Below are positions 10,182 through 20,491 of a stretch of DNA of 64,000 nucleotides, one piece after another. The notes beneath the pieces are model-generated. The model had not been told where the DNA came from and made no database searches. It was given only the letters and a program-made list of their open reading frames with translations. Position 1 is the first letter of the stretch, and each line of letters begins with the position of its first letter. Source of the stretch: Kalmusia sp. IMI 367209 (Eukaryota; Ascomycota; Dothideomycetes; Pleosporales; Didymosphaeriaceae); contig JAPEUQ010000004.1 of the NCBI GenBank assembly GCA_027946365.1, positions 3,410,001-3,474,000 of the forward strand. Direction: 5' to 3'. The position numbers and the translations under genes were made by a program.

Positions 10182-11852
10182 TCACTCGGAGTATAAGCTC
10201 ACATCACTCGAGGAGACTGAATCTGTTTCCAGTTCATCATCATGGGAGTCCCAGTCGCCACTGTCGTCGTCTATGTATGTCGTTTGTATTTCGCATCGAA
10301 TAGCCTGGTCAAGTAATGATTTACGGATTTGCTCCCAATTCCAATTCCGATTTTCCAGAGGAATTTGAGGCTCTAATCGAATCAATTGCAGCGATGGCAA
10401 ATATTCGCGGCAACAGAGAGCTAGATTGTCAAGAGCAGGCTTGTAGCTAGGGTGTACGCCCCAGACGATACTAGTGGACAGGGTTTGCAGTGAGCGTGGT
10501 AGTTTTTCAACCAAATTTTCAGCACTGTTTTCAACCGTGAGCGTATTTATAGGTGCTTCGAGATGAGCCAGGTTCTCGAATCTTCCAACGGTCTCAAGCA
10601 CTCCCGTATGTTGAATATAGCCCTGCGCAGAGGGTTTTTGACGCAGTCGAAGGGTCTCCAATGAGAGACAATGGGTTTCAAGAGACCTAATGATGGTTTT
10701 GTATGAGTTCGTTGCAGAATCCCAGTCGTATTCGACCCTTTGATCAATCGGATACCAGTAATGTGCACCTCCTTCGCCATTTAACGGAAATCTATCGTCG
10801 GCACTCTGATATTCAAAGACTCTGAGCTTACAGGCGGAGGAGATGAGTACATCAAGAACATCGCTATGAACAAAGCTCTTCTGTAGGCGTAATTCCTCAA
10901 CCGAAGACGTACCAGCCGCGAGTAAGCGTCTAAGGAAGCCTGGCTCTCCTTCCTTGGTCTCCGCCCACTCAACAAGCCCAATCAATGTGACTTTGCGCAT
11001 GGACTGCAATTTAAAAATTGGAGCCAAATGACGAAGTTTGAGGAATTGTAGGTCAATATGGAAGGATGCGAGCTGGTTGAACTGGTGCGTACGGCCAAAG
11101 TGATTGCCATTTGAGGCGTATTGAATGAGTTTGAGCCACTTTGGCACTTTGTATCCGGTTTCTTCTTCCCGTATTGTTCCATCATCAATTTCTAGTCTTG
11201 TCACGTTGGGTGTGCACATGAGGATGGTAGCGTAGAGAAACTCTTGTTCGATATTTTTCTCGTTGCACTGAGATGCCCAATGTTTCCAATTCGGAATCTC
11301 TAGTCTTTTCAACCCGTCTTTGACCACTTGCTTGTCAGATATAGACGCTACGTATGTAGGCCGATCCGCATGCACATTCGGCCCATACCGGAACGACATT
11401 GAGTGAACATTGGCTGCAACTCCTGGATTGGAGACCACCGTGCGAAGAAAGAGATATGGTGTGCAGAAGAAACTGTCATACGCTGCATATAGCCTGTCGC
11501 TGACAATATGGTGGAGTCGGCGATTTGTGCAAGAGAGACTTTTGAGGGTGAGGAGTTGGAAATGTTGGAGGTCGAGGCACGGCAGGTAGTCTAGAATCTC
11601 AACAAGGAGTTCATCTGGGAGGTCGACTAGAGAAGCTATGGGACGTGCACATCTGGCTGGTGTGTGTGAACTGGTCGTGTTAATCTTTGGCCGGGTTCGG
11701 GACTGCAGTGGTGGGAAATCATCGTCATTGAGCATGGAGGGTTTCTCGAGAGTAACTTGCAAAGGTGTAGTGCCGTTGAGTTTGATGGTCCTAACGAGGT
11801 GGAGGGAAGAAAGCGCAAATGAGTCAAGATGACAGGAATTGGTTGGGTACAC
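10182..11852 (-). CDS. F-box protein
   Basis: Single-exon protein of up to 556 residues. An F-box lies at about residues 74-118 (LPDELLVEILDYLP followed by a conserved CTNRRLH motif), the part that binds Skp1 in SCF ubiquitin ligases. The remainder has leucine-rich stretches that may form degenerate leucine-rich repeats for substrate binding, and an acidic C-terminal tail (DDDSGDWDSHDDE). The first ATG is at 11852, but the methionine at 11735 (residue 40, MLNDDDFPPL) starts more typical sequence and may be the real start. The substrate is unknown. Large families of such orphan F-box proteins are usual in these fungi. The gene diverges from the small gene at 12395. Confidence 0.8.
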   Translation of the reverse strand: MYPTNSCHLDSFALSSLHLVRTIKLNGTTPLQVTLEKPSMLNDDDFPPLQSRTRPKINTTSSHTPARCARPIASLVDLPDELLVEILDYLPCLDLQHFQLLTLKSLSCTNRRLHHIVSDRLYAAYDSFFCTPYLFLRTVVSNPGVAANVHSMSFRYGPNVHADRPTYVASISDKQVVKDGLKRLEIPNWKHWASQCNEKNIEQEFLYATILMCTPNVTRLEIDDGTIREEETGYKVPKWLKLIQYASNGNHFGRTHQFNQLASFHIDLQFLKLRHLAPIFKLQSMRKVTLIGLVEWAETKEGEPGFLRRLLAAGTSSVEELRLQKSFVHSDVLDVLISSACKLRVFEYQSADDRFPLNGEGGAHYWYPIDQRVEYDWDSATNSYKTIIRSLETHCLSLETLRLRQKPSAQGYIQHTGVLETVGRFENLAHLEAPINTLTVENSAENLVEKLPRSLQTLSTSIVWGVHPSYKPALDNLALCCREYLPSLQLIRLEPQIPLENRNWNWEQIRKSLLDQAIRCEIQTTYIDDDSGDWDSHDDELETDSVSSSDVSLYSE

Positions 11853-12394
11853 TGGTTTGGCTTAGTAAGCAATACCCCGCAGCCTCTTACTTTCCCTTGC
11901 TTGCTCTGATCAATATGTTTTCCCTTTTTCGCCAATTCTTTTGCGGCGTAACATTATTGTTAGTCTTATAACGTCTAGCTCGATACCCAGTGCTCTATAA
12001 AGGTTCAACTCGTATGATGGGCTTTCCTTCTAGTGCTGGCCCACATTGCGTCTTGCTCATTCCGGCCAAATACTGTCGTCATTTCAATAAAAGTCTACCA
12101 TTAATCTTGTCTAATTATTTGACAAATGGAGTACTTCGCAGCTTGGTAGTTACACACATGCATGTACATGAGTGAAAGAAAAGCTTTACAACAAACAAAA
12201 TTTGTCGAGCCGGTACGCGTTATGAGATCCGCTTGTCGCAAGTACCAATGCAGATGCTTGCGAATTTGACAGTTTGATACCAAACTGGGGTTATATTCAT
12301 TGTGAAACTAACAGCATATAAGAGCTAGTCCATGACAGCCTTCTAATCCCACAAAAGCACACAGCAATATTAAGCTCGATATCAAGACTTCACC
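11853..12394. other. divergent promoter region
   Basis: 540 bases between the F-box gene (minus) and the small two-exon gene (plus). A possible TATA element (TATAAG) is at 12317-12322, about 75 bases before the plus-strand ATG. No other signal recognised. Confidence 0.5.
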
Positions 12395-12876
12395 ATGGCT
12401 TCAGTAAATATGCCCCCAATGGAAACCTCCCGCAATACGAAGACCATACCAGCACCGAGACTGATTGACCCGCTTCGAAGCCGTATTCTCAGCGAATTAC
12501 GCACACATCATCATGATATGCCACAAGACTTCCTCCTTACGACAGCCAGTATGTAAATGATGTCTAATTTGGAATATCATTTCCCCTCATTTGGTCTCGC
12601 TGACACCTCACAGAGAACCTTGCTTTCCTTGTCCGTCACCATGCCGGCCCTAACATCGACCCCAATTGTATTTCCCTACCAATACTCGAAGCTACACAAC
12701 CTGTCCGATATGCGGCAGCATTGGTCCTGCATGAGCGCGCAGAAGAGAGCAGAGTACTCATAATGCAGATGGCATTGCACAAGAAGTGTCTCGCTAGCAT
12801 GTTTTCATCGGAAGCGGAGATGGCTGTCTTGAAAATCCTGACGGAGGAGATGCGTGTGAGGAAGCCGGCGTTCTGA
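12395..12876 (+). CDS. small hypothetical protein, two exons
   Basis: I infer two exons, 12395-12548 and 12614-12876, giving 138 residues. The 65-base intron has a GTATGT donor, a CTGAC branch site and a CACAG acceptor, and joins the frames in phase 1 (AAG codon). The product begins MASVNMPPMETSRNTKT. It has a His-rich patch (RTHHHDMP), a middle part LAFLVRHHAGP, and a helical, Glu-rich C-terminus ending RVRKPAF. I see no signal peptide, membrane segment or known domain. The clean splice signals, the open joined frame and a possible TATA element upstream argue that it is real. Its function is unknown. It is followed 370 bases later by the metacaspase gene on the same strand. Confidence 0.65.
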
Positions 12877-13244
12877 GTTGAGCATATGTAGTTTCTTGGG
12901 AGATTCGGGAGATTCATGGGATGCATGAGGATTTCTAGACAATGTTATAGATGATCATACTAGAGTGGGCTATGATTCATAGAATGCAAAAAGAATATGA
13001 AACATCTTATTGTAATGATGCACTCACATTTAATCGTGCATTGCTTATTTTAGTATTCTGCCACACGTGCGGGTTTCAGGCCACGCTTGTCCTTAACAGG
13101 AAAGGTTGGTGGTCCCACATTCACGTCGGACCTCGCGGTGCACTAACGTAGCCACTCCCCCGCCACAATTTCGAGTCCAGAATCGCAACCTCGCACAACA
13201 CACCGAAAAAGTTTCTAGGACATCTGGTATTAAGCAGCATCAAA
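12877..13244. other. intergenic
   Basis: Short AT-rich spacer holding the 3' end of the small gene and the promoter of the metacaspase gene. No distinct element seen. Confidence 0.5.
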
Positions 13245-14542
13245 ATGGCGCAGCGAAAGAAGTCCCTCCTCATCGGGATTAACTATGTCGGCTCCGCACA
13301 CGAGCTGAAGGGATGTACGTAGGTCATGTTTGCTGCAGTATTCGCCACATTCCAGAAACGAACGATGCGGGTCTCTATGAGCACAGAATGTGTGCTGTCG
13401 ACCTACAGGATGTACTAGCGATATGGCTTCGATTACGTGGCTTGATACGATAATTATGTTAACGTATACACAGGCCATGCAGACGTCGACAATGTCGCTG
13501 AATTCCTTGGCCACAGAGGCTACAACAATACTCATCGCGATAGAGTCATACTATCAGACAATCCTATGGTAGCGACTAACAGTCCATATTATCCCACAGG
13601 CCACAACATTCTTGCAGCCATGGACTGGCTCGTATCAGAGCCTGGATGCACTCTCTTCCTGCATTACAGTGGTCATGGTGGACAGGTCAAGGATGTTGAC
13701 GGTAACCGTAGCACAGGGTTGGATGATTCCATTATCCCTGTGGATTTTGAGTACAAGGGTCAGCTCAGCAGTACTTTGCTTCATGAACATCTGGTCACGC
13801 GCATGGCTCCTGGATGCACTCTATTCATTCTGATGGATTGCTGTCACTCTGGTTCTGCGGTTGAGCTGCCTTACGTTTTCCGCAGCGACGCTGATGGACA
13901 GATCTCTTTGATGGACAATCTGAAAAAGGGTGCGCAGCTAGTTAGTGAAGCTCAAGACCTCATGTCCAGTGGTTTCCGATTCGATAAGGTGGGGGAAGCG
14001 AGAGAGCTATTTGCTGGCGCGACGAGCTTCTTCCGTGGACTGAAGCACATGGGTGAGCAGGAAGAGGAAGGACTGCAAGATGGTGCGTAGTAACCCTAGC
14101 GCCCACCAAGCTAGAAGGGAACTGACATTTTCCTGCATGCAGGCGAATTTGTAGGTCAATACGGTAGCGAGAACAAGATGGTGACCATGTTCTCCGGTTG
14201 TAGAGACGACCAGACAAGCGCAGACGCAAACATCGCTGGACGGAGTACCGGAGCAATGGTACGTCAAATTGACCTTGGTGCTCCCATGTGCCTAGAAAAA
14301 TCAGTGCTGATGGTTTTGTAGACGTGGGCTTTTCTACAGATCATGAAGAGCGGCTCGACTCCGACTTATGCTCAGGTGAGCACATAGCCTTGCAAAGCTC
14401 TTGATAGCAATCGAGAGACTAACAATGGCTGCAGACACTACAGATGACTAGAAAACTACTGGATCAGAGCAACTACACGCAGATCCCGCAGCTCAGTTCT
14501 GGAATCGAAATTGATTTAGAGAACTTGCCATTGGTGCTATAG
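13245..14542 (+). CDS. metacaspase (type I catalytic domain, no prodomain)
   Basis: Caspase-like Arg/Lys-specific cysteine protease (family C14B), linked in fungi to stress response, protein quality control and cell death. I join five exons: 13245-13314, 13474-14082, 14143-14258, 14322-14375 and 14435-14542, giving 318 residues. The introns are 159, 60, 63 and 59 bases with GT..AG ends. The p20 core starts at once (KSLLIGINYVG at residue 6, LKGC). The catalytic His is in HYSGHGGQ (His91) and the catalytic Cys in DCCHSG (Cys147, the second Cys, where most members have DSCHSG). The p10 part includes MVTMFSGCRDDQTSADA. The Q/G/P-rich N-terminal prodomain usual in fungal type I metacaspases is absent; it could lie in an unseen upstream exon, but the ATG here opens directly on the core. 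Confidence 0.88.
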
Positions 14543-14646
14543 AAGCTCATGTCGACCGCATTATCAGCAACTAGTACAAGCATTTAGCGATTTTCGGATC
14601 TAGCAGAGTCAATAGCCAGAACATTATAAACAGCCAATCAGCATCC

Positions 14647-15207
14647 TCAATCACCAAGTTTCTTCTGACCCCTCACAAGTGTGTACTGCTCAAGTCCCTC
14701 ATGCTTACCCTGCCACTCATGTCGATGCGCTGCAAAGCTTTCACACTCCGGCTTCGGGATGCGCGGAAATATACCCATTTTCAACACATACATATGAGGG
14801 AAGACGTCAGCCTGGCTCATGATGGGTGACCCGCAGTTTCCGCAGAATAATCTCTTCACACACTTCCCGCTTCCAGTCGCCCAGTCCTCGTAGATTTTCA
14901 TCGTGCTATTCTTATCCTCGTACGTCACCTTCTCTCTCTCGATTGCCATGTTTGACGCCACGTAAGAGCCCGAATTTTTACGGCAATTGGCACAATGGCT
15001 ATGGCTGGTCAGTGAGGTTGAATTCAAGATCGCGGAGACAGCGTACCATAAGTGACCACGCGGCTTGCTGAACAACTCGCTGTCATTGATAGTCACGTTT
15101 ATGCTGCCACAGAGACACGAGCCTGTCATCGATTCGCTGAACTTGGACGTTTGGTGGGCATTTGGGTCACCAGTGAAATTTTCATCCTTGTAGGCGATGT
15201 TTGCCAT
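14647..15207 (-). CDS. GFA/CENP-V domain protein
   Basis: Zinc-binding protein of the glutathione-dependent formaldehyde-activating (GFA)/CENP-V family; the substrate of most fungal members is unknown. Two exons, 15047-15207 and 14647-14998, give 170 residues. The 48-base intron (GTACGC donor, CTGAC branch, CATAG acceptor) must be removed: splicing creates the conserved Cys and the run LCHCANCRK from split codon TG|C, whereas the unspliced frame breaks this motif. Zinc ligands appear in the expected order: CLCGS near residue 31, CHCANC, and LFCGNCGSP. The length is normal for the family. The start at 15207 gives a 26-residue leader before MTGSCLCGS; that inner methionine is an alternative start. 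It is convergent with the metacaspase gene. Confidence 0.87.
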   Translation of the reverse strand: MANIAYKDENFTGDPNAHQTSKFSESMTGSCLCGSINVTINDSELFSKPRGHLWYAVSAILNSTSLTSHSHCANCRKNSGSYVASNMAIEREKVTYEDKNSTMKIYEDWATGSGKCVKRLFCGNCGSPIMSQADVFPHMYVLKMGIFPRIPKPECESFAAHRHEWQGKHEGLEQYTLVRGQKKLGD

Positions 15208-15597
15208 AATGGTTGTTGATTCAGTGATGGAAGAGAGAAGGGAATGATCACGGTTAACCTGATTACGTGCGGCGTCGCTTCACTCTTATACAACCTGAAA
15301 AAGGTAGATTGACCAAGAATGGAAGTAAGACGGCGCTGCAAGTCAAGCTGAACAGTACAGTCGGTCAGTCAGCACAGGCACCAGCATACCTCTCGTCTCT
15401 TCGAGCAACCAAAAAACGAGCATCGGCAAACACCCCCTTTGTGTCGATCCGAGCCCCTCCTGCTAAACGACCCCGCGTGCTGACGTTTACATCAACCATC
15501 CGCGGCCGTTGTCGTAGGCTCGGAGTTCCGACCGTGCCGCCGCCCAAAAAGATTGCCCACCTCCAATACCTTGGTAGCCGCAAAAAGAAACCAACGT
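15208..15597. other. intergenic
   Basis: Upstream region of the GFA gene, extending to the tRNA. It contains the pol III terminator noted separately. The open frames crossing it have no family features. Confidence 0.5.
15582..15586 (-). terminator. RNA polymerase III T-run terminator
   Basis: Read on the minus strand there is a TTTTT run starting 12 bases downstream of the tRNA discriminator base, the usual pol III stop signal. Confidence 0.7.
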
Positions 15598-15717
15598 TGT
15601 CGCTTCTGTGGATCGAACACAGTACCTCCAGATCACACTGATGGTTCGGTGGAACCGAAGTTTGCCGCCGGAGCGGATTGCTTCAGTCTGGCGCTCTCCC
15701 AAGTGAGCTAAAGCGAC
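15598..15717 (-). tRNA. tRNA-Phe (GAA) with a 47-base intron
   Basis: On the minus strand the sequence folds as a complete cloverleaf. The acceptor stem GTCGCTT pairs perfectly with AAGCGAC, with A as discriminator. The D-arm is GCTCACTTGGGAGAGC. The anticodon stem CCAGA/TCTGG holds loop CTGAAGA with anticodon GAA. The T-arm is CTGTG-TTCGATC-CACAG. The mature length is 73 bases without CCA. A 47-base intron (plus-strand 15634-15680) sits after the base next to the anticodon, the canonical eukaryotic position, and contains its own hairpin (TTCGG..CCGAA). Internal pol III boxes A (TAGCTCACTTGG) and B (GTTCGATCC) are present. Confidence 0.94.
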
Positions 15718-16626
15718 TGATTGTTGATTAATGATTATTTGGCAGTTACCAGTAATATAATCCTTGAGAATTGGACCTACGACTACCGAAGAGATTTTTC
15801 TCTGCGCGTTGTAGCTACAAACGTGATCTGGTTCCCACCGAAGTGGGGCACTGTGCGACATCGGTTGACGACCTTGATTAGGACTAATAGAATTTAGCCT
15901 GCTAGAGAACCCTAGCGAATAATATACCTCGACCCTTCTATATGGTATATTCAAGATGAGGCCTGCTTTTACGCGCAACTCTGTTCAAAAATGATGATAT
16001 CTCCACACGAGGGTTGCAGTCACGGAGCTGTCCATGGCCCACTATGGTTTCCAAAGGAGAGATGCATGTCAAGAGCTGACCCGTGTTGCAGACTCAAGCT
16101 AGCTGCTACTTTTGAGCAAGCGCATCTAGTCTGTTTATCATGGTGATTTACCTTAATGCCTTCTCAGTCATGGACAACCTTGTTGCATTATCCTTCAGAA
16201 ATATATTTTTCGCGAGTAGCATCTTCACGATGTTCTCTATCTTGAACGGCTTGTCCTCACACAAAGCCTCACATGCACCGTCTGTGAAGGTAGACTGCCA
16301 TTATTATGAGTTGTATTCATTCGACATTGCATATATCCCCAATAGTAGCAACTGCGACGATTCAGATGATCACTGCCTAGGCCCTGATCTCTCATCCACT
16401 CATCCGATCTGGATCTGCACCCTGCAGCATCGAAGCTTCTTCCCCGCAAAGACACCTCCGCACGTTCAAGAAATGCGGGGGCGATCACGTTCCGCCTACG
16501 TTCCGACGCGCAAATGCATATATGGAACATTTGCTCGTATAACGACACTCGGCGAGCATTCCGACCCTCCGCCATATTCACCACCAGAAAACACAGAGTA
16601 AGTAGACACCACCATCAATACCAGCG
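15718..16626. other. intergenic/promoter region
   Basis: About 900 bases between the tRNA and the FAD dehydrogenase. A 153-codon open frame at 16140-16601 ends 25 bases before the next ATG but has no recognisable features; I treat it as upstream leader sequence. Confidence 0.45.
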
Positions 16627-18131
16627 ATGAATAGTTACGACCTAATTGTCGTGGGATCCGGCTTCGCTGGCTGTATGGCCACTTTGAACTTCCTCGAGAC
16701 CTCCAAGAAGCTCAACAAAGCGAGCCGCGTCGCCCTCATCGAAGTCGGCAAGGCGAGTGAACGCTGCGGCGCCTCCCGCTGGACGATGGCGTACCTCCGC
16801 CTCGACGCGAACCTCGCTTTCGACTCGGGCTGGAAGCACGAGATGGCTTTGGTCTCCAACGGTCTCGCAGACCAATCGTATTGCGAGACGCTCGAGCGCG
16901 AGGCGCAGGCCACCGCGCAGTATGTGCAGGACCATGGCGTCAAATTCAATCACCATGATGAGGAGAATGTGCTACTGGAGTTCAAGACGGCGCAGCATTT
17001 TGTATTCCCTGAGGGAGGGGGTAAGGCGATCATTGATTGTTTGATGGGGCATATTGAAGGGTACAAAAATGCAGAAGTGCATTGGCAGACAGAGGCGAGG
17101 CATTTGTTGACAGATAAGAGGGGAGCAATCAAGGGTTTACAGGTCAGAAAGAATGACGGACTGCTGTACGAGTTGCATGCATCGAATGTGGTGTTGGCGT
17201 GCGGGGGCTTCGAAGGGAACAGGGAGATGTTGGCCAAGTATGTTGGGAGGCGGACACATGAGTTGCCACTCATCGCACCAGGTTTGAAATATAACCGAGG
17301 AGCCGGGCTGAATATGGCACTCGAGGTTGGAGCCGGCACAGCAGGTTCATTTGATGGTATGCACTGCGAGCTCGTCGATACACGTGCCACCAAGCCCGAT
17401 GCCGTGATATGGGGGCATAACTACGGCATCGTGGTCAACGAAAAGTGCAAACGGTTCTACGACGAGGGCAAGCGACATCTTTTTGCCACTTTCGAAATGA
17501 TTGCACTAGAGTTGTGGCGCGACCAGAACCAGAAGGGTTACTTCATTACCGACGAGACGATCATGAAGCGGTTCCGTCCTGGTTGGGTATACGACACGAC
17601 TGACCAAGACCCTGAGACGGCGGATACAATCCACGACCTCGCCATCAAATTGCGCATAGATCCAGATGCTCTGGAGGCAACAGTCAAAGAATTCAACGAA
17701 GCATGTAATAACAACCCTTTCGATCTGATGAAGTTGGATGGGAAGGCGACCATGGGACTCAATCCCAACAAGACCAATTGGGCCAACCCAATCAACTCAC
17801 CACCGTTCTACGGCTATCCAGTCACATCGCATTTAACTTTCACATATGGTGGTGTGAAGACAAACAACGAGGCGCAGGTACTAAGCACGAACGATGTACC
17901 CATCCCAGGACTCTGGGCTGCGGGAGAGTTGACTGGATTATTCTACAACGGTCAGCATTTCATTCATATATGAAACAAGAATATCACTAACATCTACGAG
18001 AATACCCACCGGCTACGTCGGTATTAAGGTCACTCACGTTTGGCCGGTTGGCCGGTACAACAATTGCAGAGCAGTTGGGCGCGAAGTCATTTTTACAGAC
18101 TGTGACTAACACAGTAAAATCAGCGTTATAA
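16627..18131 (+). CDS. FAD-dependent dehydrogenase, fumarate reductase/tricarballylate dehydrogenase (TcuA-like) type
   Basis: Flavoprotein of the FAD_binding_2 family. Two exons, 16627-17950 and 18001-18131, give 484 residues. The 50-base intron (GTCAGC donor, CTAAC branch, ACGAG acceptor) completes a Glu codon and restores the family C-terminus EYPPATSVLRSLTFGRLAG, which is lost if the frame is read through to the early stop at 17973. The N-terminal dinucleotide-binding motif is VVGSGFAGC (residues 8-16). VVLACGGFEGN is the second FAD contact, and GLWAAGELTG lies near the end. These features match tricarballylate dehydrogenase-like and 3-ketosteroid dehydrogenase-like oxidoreductases; TcuA is the nearest type I recognise. 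The substrate is unknown. No signal peptide is seen, so a cytosolic enzyme is likely. Confidence 0.87.
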
Positions 18132-18704
18132 TCCGTCAGTCTTTGGAATTGGGTGGACCGCCTCGGTATTAAAGCCATAGCGATTGTCTACAGATGAGAA
18201 AACCAGGAAGGACTTGTTGTTAGATGTTGCGATAAGTTGTGAACGCTTTACGTGGATAAACATGCTGGAACAATAGGAAAAGAATTGGGTGTGATTTCAA
18301 AACTTGAGAATGTATATCTGCTGCATTATACAGTGAATTATCGCAAGACCTACAATGCAATGGTAGACATCTAGCCTTTCTTGTCGTTTTGGCTCAGGTC
18401 TGGGGCAGCAGAGCGGCGCACATACGCATGAGCGATTATGGTATAACCTTTGAAGGTCAGTGCTAAGTAGGGCCCGCATTCGTTTCTATTCTCACTCAAT
18501 CGGCATTCCAAAGCACTTGTCTACCTCAGCTCCTAGTGCTGATTTTAATGCAACTACCTAGTAGTACGATGTTGGAGCTCTTTACAGGTAATATCCTTTG
18601 AAAAAATCTCTAACAATACTCGACACACCTGTGCATATTGCAATAGCGTTCAGTTTGACCTATTCGCAAGCCATATGTACCATATGATATGAGCTACCAC
18701 AGTG
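18132..18704. other. intergenic, convergent 3' ends
   Basis: 570 bases between the convergent FAD dehydrogenase and HET genes. No feature recognised. Confidence 0.5.
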
Positions 18705-20491
18705 CTAACACAGAAGAAATTCATCCGCTTGATCTTCTTCCCAAGTCACTAATTCACCTTTCATGCTCGATTGCAATTCGCATAGATCCACGAAGGTATA
18801 CAGTGCTTCCTTTCGTTGATGCTTTGATCCTCGCGAATGTCGAAGAATCACGGGCAGGTAAGATCCGTGTAGTATGCAAACGATATCGTTCTTTTTGATT
18901 CGAATTCCTCCAATAGAGCGACCTGATAAACCACTCGATAGTACAAAAGCGTGGTAAGCAGAATTACCACCCTTTCTTCTCATGAAACCGTGCATTGTGG
19001 GTGTGTGGTTTGTCTTATTTCTAATCCTCTCTATTCCGCATATATTACCAACGAGTCCACCGCGTACACGTAGATGAGGTAGCTCTGTAGTTGCTGGAAT
19101 AGTATGCTTACGGTACTTGCAAACAGAGAGACTAAGGTCTCCCTTTGGGGGCGAATATGCAATATCGCATTCATTCATCCAATATGGTACCCACGACCGT
19201 AGCACACCGGGATTCGATTCGGAAGAACCACGAGACCGCTTTAAACCACGATAGGTCCTGGTTAATTTTCGAAATATCGCCAGATCGCCGTGGAAATCAA
19301 TGATCTTGGCTGCAGTAAACATGAAGACGTCATGCCATGCTAAGGTGTAGTCTGGTACAAGATCCAGTTCATCCATGATACCGATGAAAGCGTAAATATG
19401 GTCTTGTGCCAGAGTCAGCTCGCTTGGCGACGAAAGCCACTCCAGGACTCTTAGTGGGTCCGTATTCTTATCGAAGTTTGCTGCCAAAGAGAATTTACGA
19501 TAGTTGCTGATGGTGGTATCAGTCAAATCGTCGCTGCCAACCTCAAGAGATTCGCGATATCTCCACCGGTCGGCCTTTACAACGGCTTTCGCATCAAAAC
19601 TGGAGCCGCATGCAAGAAACCGTGCATGAGGAGCAAGTGCTACTTCCTGTACAACCCAGCCTCTGGTGAACCAAGGGTGGTTGAAGAAAGTCGCGCACGA
19701 AACCTTGACATTAGTAGATCCATTCAAAATATTCAAGATCCCAGAAACGGTGTCCTCGAATGTTATTTCGTCAGCTTCTCGTCCATACGTCTCTGTATCA
19801 TCTTCTTTATCTTGACGCTGGTCGTCTCTTGATGTCTGCTCCACATACTCCAACGTTTGATAAGCTCTTCTTGTCCATAGCTCCGGAGCAAGATGAATCA
19901 GTACCTCGTCGCAGTTCCTATAAATATCACCCATCAACCGCACTTGGTGATTCTTATCATCTACACTCTGCTGATCAATGCCTGCATTTGCTCAGCTTTT
20001 GTCGACAAACCCACATATTCGTCCTTACAAATTTGATCGATCCACAAATATCCTGTAGCATCCGCTTTCAGAAGTTGTGGCAAAGCTGTGTACAGTAGCT
20101 TAGAAATGACCAAAAAGCTACAGGTCCCAAGTCGTATTTGCGCGGTTTCAGTTCCGGTGCCCCATACGTACGAAATGGCCGTGTACGCAGGTTTTGCTTC
20201 CAAGTCATGTATGGCGATGTCGAGGTCGATATTGGAAAGCTCGAGCTGTTCCTCGTGAAGCTTTATCTTCGATACTCTGAGAAGACGGAAATGTGTAGGT
20301 GACGAAAGGGGCGCGTATTGATAAGGCGTTTCCATCTCGTACTGAATCGAGCAATGAGGGGGTAGTGCAGCTATTGAACTGGCATCCCATGAAGTTCTAT
20401 AGTAGGCGACAGTGTTATGCATCATATATGGCGGCGTCGGTGTATGACAGCTTAGCCACGACTGTGACGGTACAACATTGAGCGACGGCAC
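18705..20491 (-). CDS. HET-domain protein (heterokaryon incompatibility type)
   Basis: HET domains trigger regulated cell death after fusion of unlike fungal cells. Two exons, 20029-20491 and 18705-19981, give 579 residues if the first ATG is used. The 47-base intron (GTAAGG donor, ATGCAG acceptor) joins WIDQI to C-IDQQS, rebuilding the hallmark WIDQICIDQ motif; the unspliced frame ends in a stop. The HET core starts with AISYVWG near residue 105, continues with NHQVRLMGDIYRNC, and ends with FFNHPWFTRGWVVQEV. A C-terminal region of about 300 residues follows with no known domain. MET at residue 53 (METPYQYAPL) is a likely alternative start, since the sequence before it is not typical. This gene stands 22 kb from the other two HET genes. 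Confidence 0.9.

Noticed and set aside
10030..10368. 112-codon frame on the plus strand
   Set aside because: Mostly antisense to the 3' end of the F-box gene and without features.
13545..13599. Intron-like segment in the metacaspase (GT donor, GACTAAC branch site, CCCACAG acceptor)
   Set aside because: It is 55 bases long, so removing it would shift the frame, and the sequence inside codes for the conserved PTxxNI segment of the family. A shorter version from 13569 would be only 31 bases. It is kept as exon.
16140..16601. 153-codon open frame just upstream of the FAD dehydrogenase
   Set aside because: It has no known domain, odd composition and no family resemblance, and it sits where the promoter and leader are expected.
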